DNA of 64,000 nt from Saccharicrinis aurantiacus (GCF_001660705.2 NZ_LYBV02000013.1:62001-126000), one strand, 5' to 3'. Positions 35,848 to 44,879 are shown, counted from the first letter of the stretch. Program-made: numbers and translations. The notes: generated from the sequence alone by a model not told the origin.

Positions 35848-38475
35848 TTGGCAAAAAAAGGAACTACAAAAAAGGCGGTTCAAACCCCTTTGATGAAGCA
35901 ATATTATTCGATTAAAGACAAGCATCCAGACGCGATTCTACTTTTTAGAGTGGGCGACTTTTACGAGACTTTTTCTGATGATGCCATCAAAGCTTCTGAA
36001 ATACTCGGTATTACACTTACTCGAAGAGCCAATGGTGCCGCTTCGTATGTTGAGTTAGCGGGGTTTCCACATCATGCCTTAGATACCTATTTGCCAAAGT
36101 TAGTCCGTGCCGGTCAGCGCGTTGCCGTTTGCGACCAGTTAGAAGATCCAAAGATGACCAAAACCATTGTAAAGCGTGGCGTTACCGAGTTGGTTACGCC
36201 TGGTGTGGCCATCAGTGATAATGTGTTAGAGCATCGAGAAAATAATTTTTTGGCTGCCGTTCATATACATAAAAACTTAGCAGGGGTATCATTCTTAGAT
36301 ATTTCTACCGGAGAGTTTTTAACCGCAGAAGGCAGTTTCGAATACATCGATAAATTACTCAATGGTTTTAAACCCAAAGAGGTATTGTTCGAAAAAAGCA
36401 AACGCACACAGTTTGTTGAATGCTTTGGCGATAAGTTTTACACCTATGGTTTAGAGGATTGGGTTTTTACCGAAGATTCGGCACACGATAGACTCCTAAA
36501 GCATTTTGAAACCAAATCTTTAAAAGGGTATGGCGTTCATAATTTAAAATATGGTGTGGTGGCTTCGGGAGCCATAATGCACTATTTAGATATCACCCAG
36601 CATCATAAAATACAGCATATTACAGGACTTTCTCGTATCGAGGAAGATAAATATGTGTGGCTCGATAAGTTTACCATCCGCAACCTAGAGTTATTTGGTT
36701 CTGTTAACGATGGTGCTACTTCCTTAAGCGCAGTTATTGATCAAACTATTTCGCCAATGGGAAGTAGAATGCTGAAGCGTTGGTTGGCTTTACCGCTAAA
36801 AGAAGTTAAGCTTATTGAAGATCGCTTGAGCGCTGTGGAGTATTTTTTTAAGGCACCCGAATTTAAATCGCAGCTCGAAGAATATTTACGTCCGGTGGGC
36901 GATTTAGAACGTTTGGTATCAAAGGTTGCTGTTGGTCGTATTTCGCCACGCGAGGTGGTTCAGGTAAAGCAAGCTTTAAACGCTATTGAGCCCATTAAAA
37001 AAGGCTGCGAAATGGGCGATAACGATACTTTAAAAAGTATTGGTGAGCAACTGAACCCGTGTATTTCTATCCGCGAAAGAATAGAGAAAGAGATTGCAAG
37101 CGATCCGCCGGCACAAATTAACAAAGGAAATGTGATTGCTGAAGGCGTAAATCAAGAACTCGACGATTTACGCAAAATTGCCTTTTCAGGAAAAGATTAT
37201 CTCAATAGCATGGTGGAGCGCGAGGTTGAGCGCACGGGAATACCATCGCTAAAAATTAGCTTCAACAATGTGTTTGGCTATTATATTGAGGTAAGAAACA
37301 CCCATAAGGATAAAGTACCACAAGAGTGGATCAGAAAACAAACCTTGGTGAATGCTGAGCGCTACATTACCGAGGAGCTGAAAGAATATGAAGCCAAGAT
37401 ATTAGGTGCCGAAGAAAAAATATTGGTGCTAGAAACACAATTATACACAGAACTGGTTTTAAGCCTAAGTGAATATTTGGTGGCCATTCAGCTCGATGCT
37501 AGTTTATTGGCGAAGCTCGATTGTTTATTGTCGTTTAGCACAACGGCAGCGCAGAATAAATATGTACGTCCTGTAATTAAGGATGATGATGTGTTGGATA
37601 TCAAAGGCGGTCGTCATCCGGTTATCGAAAAACAAATGGCTATTGATGAGGAGTACATCCCCAACGATGTGGCCTTAGATACGGACAAGCAGCAGGTGAT
37701 CATTATTACTGGTCCTAATATGGCTGGTAAATCGGCACTATTAAGGCAAACAGCCTTGATTGTATTGATGGCACAAATTGGTTCCTTCGTACCTGCAGAA
37801 TCGGCCCAAATTGGTGTGGTGGATAAAATATTTACTAGAGTAGGAGCATCTGATAATATATCGGCCGGCGAATCTACCTTTATGGTTGAGATGAATGAAG
37901 CCGCGAGTATATTAAATAATCTTTCGCCACGTAGTTTAATTTTATTTGATGAGCTAGGACGAGGTACCAGCACTTACGATGGTATTTCCATTGCCTGGAG
38001 TATTGTGGAATATATACACGAAAATAAAAGGGCCAGAGCAAAAACACTATTTGCCACCCATTATCATGAATTGAACGAAATGGAAAAATCCTTTGAGCGA
38101 TGCAAGAATTATAATGTATCGGTCAAGGAAGTTAATAATAAGGTGATATTCTTGCGCAAATTGGTTCGCGGAGGCAGTAACCACAGTTTTGGTATACATG
38201 TGGCACGTATGGCTGGAATGCCCAAAACGGTAGTGAATAGAGCCAACGATATATTATTGGAACTAGAAGGAGCCAACAGAAAAGGAAGCCTTGCGAAACC
38301 GGTTAATGATATAGGACAACATAGAGAAGGGTATCAAATGAGCATTTTTCAGTTAGACGATCCTGTATTAAAACAGATCAGAGATGAAATAGCAAATACC
38401 GATATTAATAATTTAACTCCCGTTGAGGCCCTCAATAAACTAAATGAAATAAAAAAGTTCACAGGAATTAAATAG
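35848..38475 (+). CDS. mutS: DNA mismatch repair protein MutS
   Basis: The mismatch-recognition ATPase. A TTG start at 35848 is preferred because [20 protein letters not shown] matches the family N-terminus; an ATG at codon 15 is the alternative. The 875 residues contain the mismatch-binding motif [10 protein letters not shown] near residue 32, the connector and lever domains, Walker [14 protein letters not shown] from Gly622, Walker [17 protein letters not shown] near 700 and the THYHEL helix near 740. Length is normal for MutS1. Confidence 0.96.
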   Translation: MAKKGTTKKAVQTPLMKQYYSIKDKHPDAILLFRVGDFYETFSDDAIKASEILGITLTRRANGAASYVELAGFPHHALDTYLPKLVRAGQRVAVCDQLEDPKMTKTIVKRGVTELVTPGVAISDNVLEHRENNFLAAVHIHKNLAGVSFLDISTGEFLTAEGSFEYIDKLLNGFKPKEVLFEKSKRTQFVECFGDKFYTYGLEDWVFTEDSAHDRLLKHFETKSLKGYGVHNLKYGVVASGAIMHYLDITQHHKIQHITGLSRIEEDKYVWLDKFTIRNLELFGSVNDGATSLSAVIDQTISPMGSRMLKRWLALPLKEVKLIEDRLSAVEYFFKAPEFKSQLEEYLRPVGDLERLVSKVAVGRISPREVVQVKQALNAIEPIKKGCEMGDNDTLKSIGEQLNPCISIRERIEKEIASDPPAQINKGNVIAEGVNQELDDLRKIAFSGKDYLNSMVEREVERTGIPSLKISFNNVFGYYIEVRNTHKDKVPQEWIRKQTLVNAERYITEELKEYEAKILGAEEKILVLETQLYTELVLSLSEYLVAIQLDASLLAKLDCLLSFSTTAAQNKYVRPVIKDDDVLDIKGGRHPVIEKQMAIDEEYIPNDVALDTDKQQVIIITGPNMAGKSALLRQTALIVLMAQIGSFVPAESAQIGVVDKIFTRVGASDNISAGESTFMVEMNEAASILNNLSPRSLILFDELGRGTSTYDGISIAWSIVEYIHENKRARAKTLFATHYHELNEMEKSFERCKNYNVSVKEVNNKVIFLRKLVRGGSNHSFGIHVARMAGMPKTVVNRANDILLELEGANRKGSLAKPVNDIGQHREGYQMSIFQLDDPVLKQIRDEIANTDINNLTPVEALNKLNEIKKFTGIK

Positions 38476-38546
38476 GCTTAATTATTGAATTTCAGAGGAC
38501 AACTAAAAAGAGGTGAAAAAAGTTCACTTTTTAATGCACTAAAAGT

Positions 38547-38576
38547 TTGCAGATATAGAAATATGATCTATATTTG
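38547..38576 (+). promoter_or_regulatory. Promoter of the tRNA-Gly/tRNA-Leu genes
   Basis: TTG at 38547-38549, a 19-bp spacer and TATATTTG at 38569-38576 repeat the exact geometry of the tRNA-Val promoter. Confidence 0.8.
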
Positions 38577-38646
38577 CACCCGCAATCACGAAATGATGTG
38601 TTCATCACAAAGGTAATGACACTAGGGGTTGCAGCGATTTTGAAAT

Positions 38647-38722
<76 letters not shown>

Positions 38723-38728
38723 AAGGAT

Positions 38729-38815
38729 GCTCGAGTGGTGGAATTGGTAGACACGCAAGACTTAAAATCTTGTGTCCATTAGGACGTGCGGGTTCAAGTC
38801 CCGCCTCGAGTACCA
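38729..38815 (+). tRNA. tRNA-Leu(UAA), copy 1
   Basis: An 87-nt class II tRNA with a long variable arm and encoded CCA. The anticodon stem CAAGA/TCTTG encloses CTTAAAA (anticodon TAA). The first acceptor pair is G-T. Confidence 0.96.
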
Positions 38816-38817
38816 AT

Positions 38818-38847
38818 AAGCTTCCTTCTTCTTGAAGGAAGCTTTTA
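38818..38847 (+). terminator. Terminator-like hairpin after tRNA-Leu copy 1
   Basis: An 11-bp stem, AAGCTTCCTTC (38818-38828) with GAAGGAAGCTT (38834-38844), followed by a short T-run. It differs from the hairpin after copy 2. Confidence 0.7.
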
Positions 38848-38925
38848 ATTTGAAAAAGCAAAACAATATAGTAATCGCAAGGTAAAGGCAATGGCACTTA
38901 CTGATTACAAACAAAACATTATGAC

Positions 38926-39001
<76 letters not shown>

Positions 39002-39006
39002 AGGAT

Positions 39007-39093
39007 GCTCGAGTGGTGGAATTGGTAGACACGCAAGACTTAAAATCTTGTGTCCATTAGGACGTGCGGGTTCAAGTCCCGCCTCGAGTACCA
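39007..39093 (+). tRNA. tRNA-Leu(UAA), copy 2
   Basis: Identical to the copy at 38729, anticodon TAA, encoded CCA. Its 3' 23 bases plus the following terminator are repeated at 39511-39574. Confidence 0.96.
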
Positions 39094-39134
39094 AGTAAAG
39101 GTCTCTTCTTTGTTGAAGAGACCTTTTTTTATGC
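39071..39134 (+). repeat. 64-bp direct repeat, left copy (3' end of tRNA-Leu plus terminator)
   Basis: Starts at TTCAAGTCCC inside the T arm of tRNA-Leu copy 2 and ends at ATGC after the terminator. Matches 39511-39574 with one mismatch, in the hairpin loop. The pair brackets the GIY-YIG gene like duplicated attachment sites. Confidence 0.92.
39097..39130 (+). terminator. Rho-independent terminator after tRNA-Leu copy 2
   Basis: AAAGGTCTCTTC (39097-39108) pairs with GAAGAGACCTTT (39115-39126), then more T. Repeated at 39537-39570. Confidence 0.9.
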
Positions 39135-39236
39135 CCTTTATTTTGGATTATACTTGGAGGTAAGAGGGGATCACGCACAATATTTGGGTCTGATCCTTTA
39201 TTTGGTTAATTTCAGTTCTCCTTAAACTGATTCCTT

Positions 39237-39509
39237 ATGCACACAGTCTACGCTATTGCCAGTAATGCAAGAAACTATATTTATGTTGGTATGACTTCGA
39301 ATTTATCCAATAGGTTAGAACGTCATAATCAAGGTTACGAGCGAACGACTAAGCCTTATGCACCTTTTACTTTAATATATTCAGAAGAAGTTGGATCGCG
39401 CCCAGAAGCAAGAGTTCGTGAGAAGTATTGGAAATCGGGTGTAGGAAAAGAAAAGTTGAGGTTAATTAGGAATGAATTAGATATTGCGGGCCTGTCTGCC
39501 GACAGGTAG
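39237..39509 (+). CDS. Stand-alone GIY-YIG nuclease domain protein
   Basis: A 90-residue protein consisting only of a GIY-YIG endonuclease domain. TVYAIASNARNYIYVGMTSN carries the two signature half-motifs (VYAI and YVG), SNLSNRLERHN supplies the catalytic Arg, and RPEARVREKYWKSG the catalytic Glu helix. UvrC-like/YhbQ-type single-domain members are common in Bacteroidota, often in many copies, with unknown roles. The last codons run into a small hairpin (39491-39506, arms CCTGTC/GACAGG), and the stop lies one base before a duplicated tRNA-Leu 3' end. A selfish or homing-like gene inserted beside a tRNA is a reasonable reading. Confidence 0.85.
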   Translation: MHTVYAIASNARNYIYVGMTSNLSNRLERHNQGYERTTKPYAPFTLIYSEEVGSRPEARVREKYWKSGVGKEKLRLIRNELDIAGLSADR

Positions 39510-39510
39510 A

Positions 39511-39574
39511 TTCAAGTCCCGCCTCGAGTACCAAGTAAAGGTCTCTTCTTAGTTGAAGAGACCTTTTTTTATGC
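39511..39574 (+). repeat. 64-bp direct repeat, right copy (tRNA-Leu 3' fragment plus terminator)
   Basis: The bases 39511-39533 equal the T-arm, acceptor and CCA end of tRNA-Leu, without the 5' part of the gene, so this is a tRNA remnant. The rest copies the terminator. 63 of 64 positions equal the left copy. Confidence 0.92.
39537..39570 (+). terminator. Rho-independent terminator after the GIY-YIG gene
   Basis: Same stem as at 39097 (AAAGGTCTCTTC/GAAGAGACCTTT), loop TTAGTT, then T. As part of the duplicated block it would now end the nuclease transcript. Confidence 0.85.
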
Positions 39575-39759
39575 GCGTAATTCTCATCTGATCTTCTTCA
39601 TCGCGTATAATTTATACTTGCCTTCTGCCCGGCATTTTTTTTTTACTTAAAATCTAAATCGCTAGTGTTAAGATAATAATATCATCAAGCAATTTGATTT
39701 GGCCTAAACAGTGACTATATTTAATACTCTTATAAATAGTTCTAAATACTTAATAATCT

Positions 39760-41061
39760 ATGGTTTCATTCAAAACAATCTCCACTCAAGAGCTCCTAGT
39801 GCTAAAGGAAAATAGTGATACAGTAATTATTGATGTACGTACAACCGATGCCTATAATGGCTGGAAGTTCCGAAAAGAGGAACGTGGCGGTCATATACAA
39901 GGGGCGAAATCCTTACCCATAAAGTGGTGTAATTATATGGATTGGATAGAAGTAGTTCAATCGAAAGAAATAAAACCCGAGCAGCAACTTATTATTTATG
40001 GCTATGATGCTGAAGATGCTATTAGTGTTGCCACCATGTTTAACAAAGCAGGTTACCATAACCTTTGCATATATAATGAATTTGTAGAAGAGTGGTGTGC
40101 CGATGAAACGCTTCCTATGGAGCATTTGGCGCGATATAAGAACCTTGTTTATTCTGATTGGGTTCAGCAATTAATTGATGGGGAAAAACCCGATACATAC
40201 GAGAATTCGAAATATGTGATTGTGCATGCCCATTATCGTAATAGAGATGCCTATTTATCGGGGCATATACCTGGAGCATTAGATATGGATACCCTAGCGC
40301 TTGAATCTCCCGAAACCTGGAATAGGAGAGAGCCTGCCGAATTGAAGCAAGCATTGGAGGCGCATGGAATAACATCAGATACTACGATAATTCTGTACGG
40401 AAAGTATATGCACCCTGATAATAATAACGACTTCCCAGGCAGTGCTGCGGGGCATATTGGAGCCATCCGTAATGCCATGATCATGATTTACGCAGGAGTG
40501 AAGGATGTTCGCGTTTTAAATGGCGGTTTTCAATCGTGGAAAGATGGCGGACATGAAATAAGTACTGATGATGTACCTAAAATGCCAGTGGCAGACTTTG
40601 GACTAACCATACCCGCGAAACCCGAGATTATTGTTGATATAGATGAGGCCAAGCAAATGATTAAGTCGGATAATGCCGACTTGGTTTGTGTGCGCAGCTG
40701 GCCTGAATATATTGGCGCAGTGAGTGGCTATAACTATATAGAAAAGAAAGGGCGTATTCCGGGTGTTATTTTTGGTAACTGTGGTTCGGATGCCTACCAC
40801 ATGGAAAACTACCGAAACGTGGATCATACCATACGCGAAAGCCAAGAGGTGGAAGCCATTTGGGAAGAGGTGGCCGTTACGCCCGATAAACATTTGGCCT
40901 TTTATTGCGGAACCGGATGGCGCGGTAGCGAGGCGTTTTTTAATGCCTGGTTAATGGGCTGGCCGCGTGTGTCGGTATTTGATGGCGGTTGGTTTGAGTG
41001 GAGTAACGACGAAGAGAATGCCTACGAAACGGGTCAACCTAAATTAGTGGCTCATGTCTAA
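39760..41061 (+). CDS. eanB: Multidomain rhodanese, EanB-like hercynine sulfurtransferase
   Basis: 433 residues with three consecutive rhodanese-like domains (about 5-125, 140-270 and 285-430). Only the last keeps an active-site Cys: Cys383 in FYCGTGWRGSEAFF. The combination of inactive first domains and a CGTGWR loop resembles EanB of Chlorobium, which uses a Cys persulfide to put sulfur on hercynine and make ergothioneine without oxygen. The decisive context is an 8-bp overlap with an EgtD-type histidine methyltransferase, which would supply hercynine. No EgtB or EgtE is present. An ordinary thiosulfate/mercaptopyruvate sulfurtransferase is the alternative. Confidence 0.78.
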   Translation: MVSFKTISTQELLVLKENSDTVIIDVRTTDAYNGWKFRKEERGGHIQGAKSLPIKWCNYMDWIEVVQSKEIKPEQQLIIYGYDAEDAISVATMFNKAGYHNLCIYNEFVEEWCADETLPMEHLARYKNLVYSDWVQQLIDGEKPDTYENSKYVIVHAHYRNRDAYLSGHIPGALDMDTLALESPETWNRREPAELKQALEAHGITSDTTIILYGKYMHPDNNNDFPGSAAGHIGAIRNAMIMIYAGVKDVRVLNGGFQSWKDGGHEISTDDVPKMPVADFGLTIPAKPEIIVDIDEAKQMIKSDNADLVCVRSWPEYIGAVSGYNYIEKKGRIPGVIFGNCGSDAYHMENYRNVDHTIRESQEVEAIWEEVAVTPDKHLAFYCGTGWRGSEAFFNAWLMGWPRVSVFDGGWFEWSNDEENAYETGQPKLVAHV

Positions 41062-42001
41062 GCAATTTTTACAAGATGTTGAAGAAGGTTTAAGTAAATC
41101 GAAGAAAACAATTCCATCGAAATACTTTTACGATAAGCGAGGAGATGAGTTATTTATTAAAATAATGCATTTGCCAGAGTATTACTTAACCCGTTCGGAA
41201 TTGGAGATTTTTCAGACTAAAACGGCGCAAATAATTGAAGCCTTGGCACTGTCTCCTTCCTCTTACTTTGAGTTGATTGAATTGGGTGCCGGCGATGGGC
41301 TAAAGACCTTAGAGTTACTAAAGCCACTGGTGGTGCAAAATTTTAGTTTCGACTATATGCCCATAGATATTTCTATGAATGCGCTTGAGTTGATAGCCGA
41401 TAAGTTAAAAGGTGCATTGCCCTCTTTATCCATTAAAAAGCAGCAAGGCGATTACTTTAAGATTTTAGATTCCTTAAAAGCAACTTCGCACCCAAAAGTG
41501 GTGCTATTTCTGGGTTCAAGTATTGGCAATATGGAAGATGAGGAGGCCATTGGGTTTTTGAGTGCATTGGGCAGTAACTTATCCAAAGGAGATAAGCTTT
41601 TATTGGGCGTAGATTTAATTAAACCCGCCTCGGTGGTGTTACCTGCCTATAACGATTCTCAGGGCGTTACAAGAGACTTTAATTTAAATTTACTGCGTAG
41701 AATTAACGAAGAGTTACACGGCGATTTTAACTTGAATGAGTTTGAGCATATACCTTCATATTCTGAGGAGGATGGTTATGCCCGTAGCTACCTAAAAAGT
41801 AGGAAAGACCAAAAAGTAAGGATTAATGGCAATGGTAATTTCTACGAGCTGAAAGAAGGGGAACAAATACAAACAGAAGTATCGCGCAAGTATAACGACG
41901 AAATTATAAATACTATTCTGGAGAAAACCGACTTTGAAATACAATCAAAAATCACCGACAATAAAGGCTACTTTGCCAATTATGTGTTGAATAGGGTTTA
42001 G
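41054..42001 (+). CDS. eanA: L-histidine N-alpha-methyltransferase (EgtD/EanA-like)
   Basis: Trimethylates histidine to hercynine with SAM. Its 315 residues start with QFLQDVEEGLSKSKKTIPSKYFYDKRGDELF, then EYYLTRSELEIFQ near 46, both typical of EgtD, followed by the SAM motif LIELGAGDGLKTLELL near 74, FLGSSIGNMEDEEA near 153 and LLLGVDLIKPASVVLPAYND near 182. It overlaps the preceding rhodanese gene by 8 bp, implying translational coupling and joint function in ergothioneine synthesis. The gene symbol follows the anaerobic system; egtD would be equally valid. Confidence 0.9.
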   Translation: MSKQFLQDVEEGLSKSKKTIPSKYFYDKRGDELFIKIMHLPEYYLTRSELEIFQTKTAQIIEALALSPSSYFELIELGAGDGLKTLELLKPLVVQNFSFDYMPIDISMNALELIADKLKGALPSLSIKKQQGDYFKILDSLKATSHPKVVLFLGSSIGNMEDEEAIGFLSALGSNLSKGDKLLLGVDLIKPASVVLPAYNDSQGVTRDFNLNLLRRINEELHGDFNLNEFEHIPSYSEEDGYARSYLKSRKDQKVRINGNGNFYELKEGEQIQTEVSRKYNDEIINTILEKTDFEIQSKITDNKGYFANYVLNRV

Positions 42002-42102
42002 GAAATTCTAGTATTAAGAATAAAGACATAAGTATAAAGATTACAAAAGCGCATTGTGTGTCTTATGTCTTTATACTATTGTCTTTTGTCTAATATTAAA
42101 AT

Positions 42103-42384
42103 CTACTCCACCGTTACGCCATTCCAAAAAGCCACATGATCTTTAATGCTCTCGGCCAATTTGCTAGGGGTTTTGTAATACCACGCAGCATCCTTATTCA
42201 CCTTGCCATCCACTTCAATGCTGTAATAATTGGCCTCGCCTTTCCACGGGCAGTGCGAGGTTGTTTCCGACTCTTTAAAGTATTCTTGATTGATAGCTTC
42301 CATCGGAAAATAATCGTTACCCTCTATTACTACTGTTGTTTCGCTTTGTGCCAACACAACACCATTCCATTTTGCAGTTTTCAT
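42103..42384 (-). CDS. DUF427 domain-containing protein
   Basis: A small 93-residue protein of the DUF427 family, function unknown. It shows the family pattern: an N-terminal VVIEGNDYFPMEAINQEYF, the central SHCPWKGEANYYSI near residue 43, and a C-terminal DAAWYYKTPSKLAESIKDHVAFWNGVTVE. The His-Cys-Pro-Trp-Lys-Gly core is intact. It is convergent with the ergothioneine pair; the 101-bp spacer contains an AT-rich imperfect palindrome (words AAGTATAAAG and CTTTATACT). Confidence 0.88.
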   Translation of the reverse strand: MKTAKWNGVVLAQSETTVVIEGNDYFPMEAINQEYFKESETTSHCPWKGEANYYSIEVDGKVNKDAAWYYKTPSKLAESIKDHVAFWNGVTVE

Positions 42385-42744
42385 ATTTTCAATATTTAAT
42401 TGATTACAACTGTGTTAAGAAGAACGTTGTGGGTGGGGAAAGGTTTTGTGTTTAATAATGAATACCCCTTTTTAATGTCTTTATATAAAAAAGAGTTTGT
42501 ACAGAGACCTTATTGCAACAACGAGACGAGACGCTTCGTTGAGTATGAGGGCTTTGTATGCTTTAAAAATGCATGCTGTATAACGAATAAATACCTACTA
42601 GAAATTAGTTCCATTATTTTGTTAAATTTGAAGGCGCCATACAATGTGAACAAACGCCATTCGTGCGTTTTATTTTGGTGCTAGGGAGCATTAGCAATAC
42701 AGCTGCTAACAGTTATAAAAACTGATCTTAACCTTATTAAATAC
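42385..42744. other. Intergenic region without a supported gene
   Basis: About 360 bp between the DUF427 gene and an unrecognised membrane protein. An open frame at 42400-42684 starts from a non-ATG codon and looks random in composition. Small hairpins such as AACGCCATTCGTGCGTT near 42653 are present. I see no promoter of consensus type, tRNA or mobile gene. Confidence 0.4.
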
Positions 42745-43605
42745 ATGAAGTACAAAATATCAAAATTTATAATCCCATTTATTATTGGAACTAGCCTACA
42801 TTCATTATTTTATGCTTTTGTATATTATTATTGTATAGTTGTATTAAAGCAAATACCTAGCTATACTATTGTATTATCTTGGGCTCCCTTTATTACTGCT
42901 GGACTATTTATGTGGCTTGGATTTGATAGAAAATTAAAATTGATAGATCTTGATAGATCCGGTAGAAGACCTCTTTTGGGTATTGAAATGGTATTGCTTG
43001 CAGGAATTGCTTTATTTCTGCAGTTTCACATCGAAGAAAAGTATAGTGAATTAACAACCCTTGATAATATAAATGACATTCATATTAGTGATGATACGAG
43101 ATACTACAGTCTTAATAACACCATTCAACTGAAAGAAAAAACAAAAGTGGAAATCAGCGAACATTCATTAGGTAGATATGGTAGTGAGATAAGCGTACAA
43201 GTTTCTTTTACATGCCCAATTGTAGATAAAGTCAATCAAGAATATAATGGAATATCTATTTCTAAAAGATTTACACAAACATTTTCCAATAGGGTATTTG
43301 ATGATAAAATAAAAGAGAGAAAACTTATTAACAATTATATTGACTCAATCAAAACTTATTACAATGATTTCGAGTTTAATACTCAATTTTTAGAAGACTT
43401 ATCATATTCAGATAGAGGAAAGATTAATAAATCCTTAATAAGTAATAAAAAGAAAGTTTACGTTTTGGAAGAAATTGATGGGAATTATAGTCGTAGAATG
43501 GGGCATAGTTTATGGTGGATAAAGATTTCATTTATCGTAGCAAATGTTATATGGATCTTATCTATAATGATGATAAAAATAACGCACCCCAACAAATTGG
43601 AATAA
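42745..43605 (+). CDS. Hypothetical membrane protein
   Basis: Not recognised. 286 residues with predicted membrane helices near 8-30 (IIPFIIGTSLHSLFYAFVYYY), 38-56, 75-93 (LLGIEMVLLAGIALFLQF) and 262-280 (IKISFIVANVIWILSIMMI). Between 95 and 255 lies a soluble, Lys/Asn-rich domain. Base composition is more AT-rich than the ergothioneine genes, which fits recent acquisition. No operon partner overlaps, but another small membrane protein follows on the same strand. Confidence 0.6.
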   Translation: MKYKISKFIIPFIIGTSLHSLFYAFVYYYCIVVLKQIPSYTIVLSWAPFITAGLFMWLGFDRKLKLIDLDRSGRRPLLGIEMVLLAGIALFLQFHIEEKYSELTTLDNINDIHISDDTRYYSLNNTIQLKEKTKVEISEHSLGRYGSEISVQVSFTCPIVDKVNQEYNGISISKRFTQTFSNRVFDDKIKERKLINNYIDSIKTYYNDFEFNTQFLEDLSYSDRGKINKSLISNKKKVYVLEEIDGNYSRRMGHSLWWIKISFIVANVIWILSIMMIKITHPNKLE

Positions 43606-43708
43606 ACAATGTGGGAGCGCAGATAATTATGAAAGTTTTATGGCGAAACCAGTTTCGCCAAAGCTTTTCATGCTGTTAGAATGAAAAGCTACAATCGCAC
43701 TAAAAATA

Positions 43709-44254
43709 ATGACATTAATAAAAATGGGAACTGACATAGAATTACCTGTAATTAAATTGAAAAAAACATCTCCCTTAATTATCTATAACATTGTATTTGT
43801 AACATTTTCTATTGTTTCTATTCTTTCTTTTCTAGTAATTAAAGATGAAAATAATATTATTGGGAAGTTGTTTATTGGAGTATTAATGGCATTTGTTATT
43901 ATTGGTTTTTTCATTCCTAAATCAACTTCTCCAAAAGGAACATTAAGAATGAATAAATATGGATTTGTATATTATTTAAACGGACATAAGACTGAATACC
44001 CAATTTCAGAAATATCTCAAATTTCATTGATGTATGATGGTTATGCACAAAGATCAAGAACTATTTCTATGATATTGTTTGATACAGGGGACGACAATAA
44101 ACTATCGTTCAAGTTTAAAGGGTTGACAGTAACATATAATATTCGGATTGAACATAGCTATTTAGGACTTATAAGGAGATTAATTGCAGAACTAAAGAGT
44201 AATGGTAAGACTGTGAGGGTGCTGAATGATAATGGAAAAGAAATAAGATTATAA
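43709..44254 (+). CDS. Hypothetical membrane protein with PH-like C-terminal domain
   Basis: 181 residues, not assigned to a family. Two adjacent membrane helices (about 25-45, IIYNIVFVTFSIVSILSFLVI, and 52-70, LFIGVLMAFVIIGFFI) precede a beta-rich domain (LRMNKYGFVYYLNGHKTEYPISEISQISL and onward) that resembles bacterial PH-like domains by pattern: strand, Ile-rich turn, strand. A start at Met6 is possible. Together with the preceding membrane protein it forms an AT-rich accessory patch. Confidence 0.6.
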   Translation: MTLIKMGTDIELPVIKLKKTSPLIIYNIVFVTFSIVSILSFLVIKDENNIIGKLFIGVLMAFVIIGFFIPKSTSPKGTLRMNKYGFVYYLNGHKTEYPISEISQISLMYDGYAQRSRTISMILFDTGDDNKLSFKFKGLTVTYNIRIEHSYLGLIRRLIAELKSNGKTVRVLNDNGKEIRL

Positions 44255-44879
44255 AAAATCCAATTGCTAACTATTTATAGAAAAACGTAAGTACTTCAAC
44301 CTCGTTGCATTATTTAAAACAAACCTAAATAAGCTCTAGTCTAGTTTTTTATGTTTGCTAGTACGCCCTAATTAGTTATATTAGCTATCCTAATTTTTAA
44401 CCTTAAGTAATGATAACAAACAACCCACTTACCCCAAGTTGCCCTGTTTTGCATGCGGGCACTATGCCAAAACCTAACAACAATCCTTTTTCGGTATCAG
44501 TAAACTCCAATTATTTTAAAAGTGTAGGCACTATCAATTATAGCGGCTCGGTTATTTGTAATACTTAGCTTTGCTAGTTCTAGCACGTGCTCACCCAGCC
44601 AGAGGAAGTCAATATTTTTTCGAGCACGTGTTCCCCCGGCAAAAGAAAGTGCTTTGCTAGTTCTAGCATGTGTCCAAATTTCTACAGGTGGTCAATTTAC
44701 AAACTAGTACGCCTTCACCGGCGCAACGGAATTCGAATTTTTGTATGTAAATGTGTTCCCCAGTTTGCAGGCAGCCAATTTACCTTTGTACACGAGCTTT
44801 CCTTTTAGTTGGTGAACTTTTGCTTAAACTAGCACAAACTTAAAAATCCCCATATCTATTCATATTAAAAAAAATGTAC
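44255..44879. other. Long spacer with decayed or non-coding sequence
   Basis: About 620 bp with no recognised gene. It contains a possible 52-codon frame (44410-44568, listed separately) and a 22-bp direct repeat at 44568-44589 and 44651-44672 (GCTTTGCTAGTTCTAGCA core, one mismatch). Several CACGTG-like words occur as well. It looks like remnants of older insertions. Confidence 0.4.
44410..44568 (+). CDS. Possible small ORF (52 residues), unrecognised
   Basis: ATG at 44410 to TAG at 44568. The peptide begins MITNNPLTPSCPVLHAGT and is polar, rich in Asn, Ser and Pro, with no signal peptide and no family I can name. Its composition is less random than that of frames further downstream, but evidence for translation is weak. 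Confidence 0.25.
   Translation: MITNNPLTPSCPVLHAGTMPKPNNNPFSVSVNSNYFKSVGTINYSGSVICNT

Noticed and set aside
42400-42684. Plus-strand frame of about 94 codons
   Set aside because: No ATG at the start, random-looking composition, no upstream promoter box and no family resemblance.
44587-44808. Plus-strand frame of 73 codons
   Set aside because: Cys-rich, random-looking translation through a direct-repeat region; no supporting signal.
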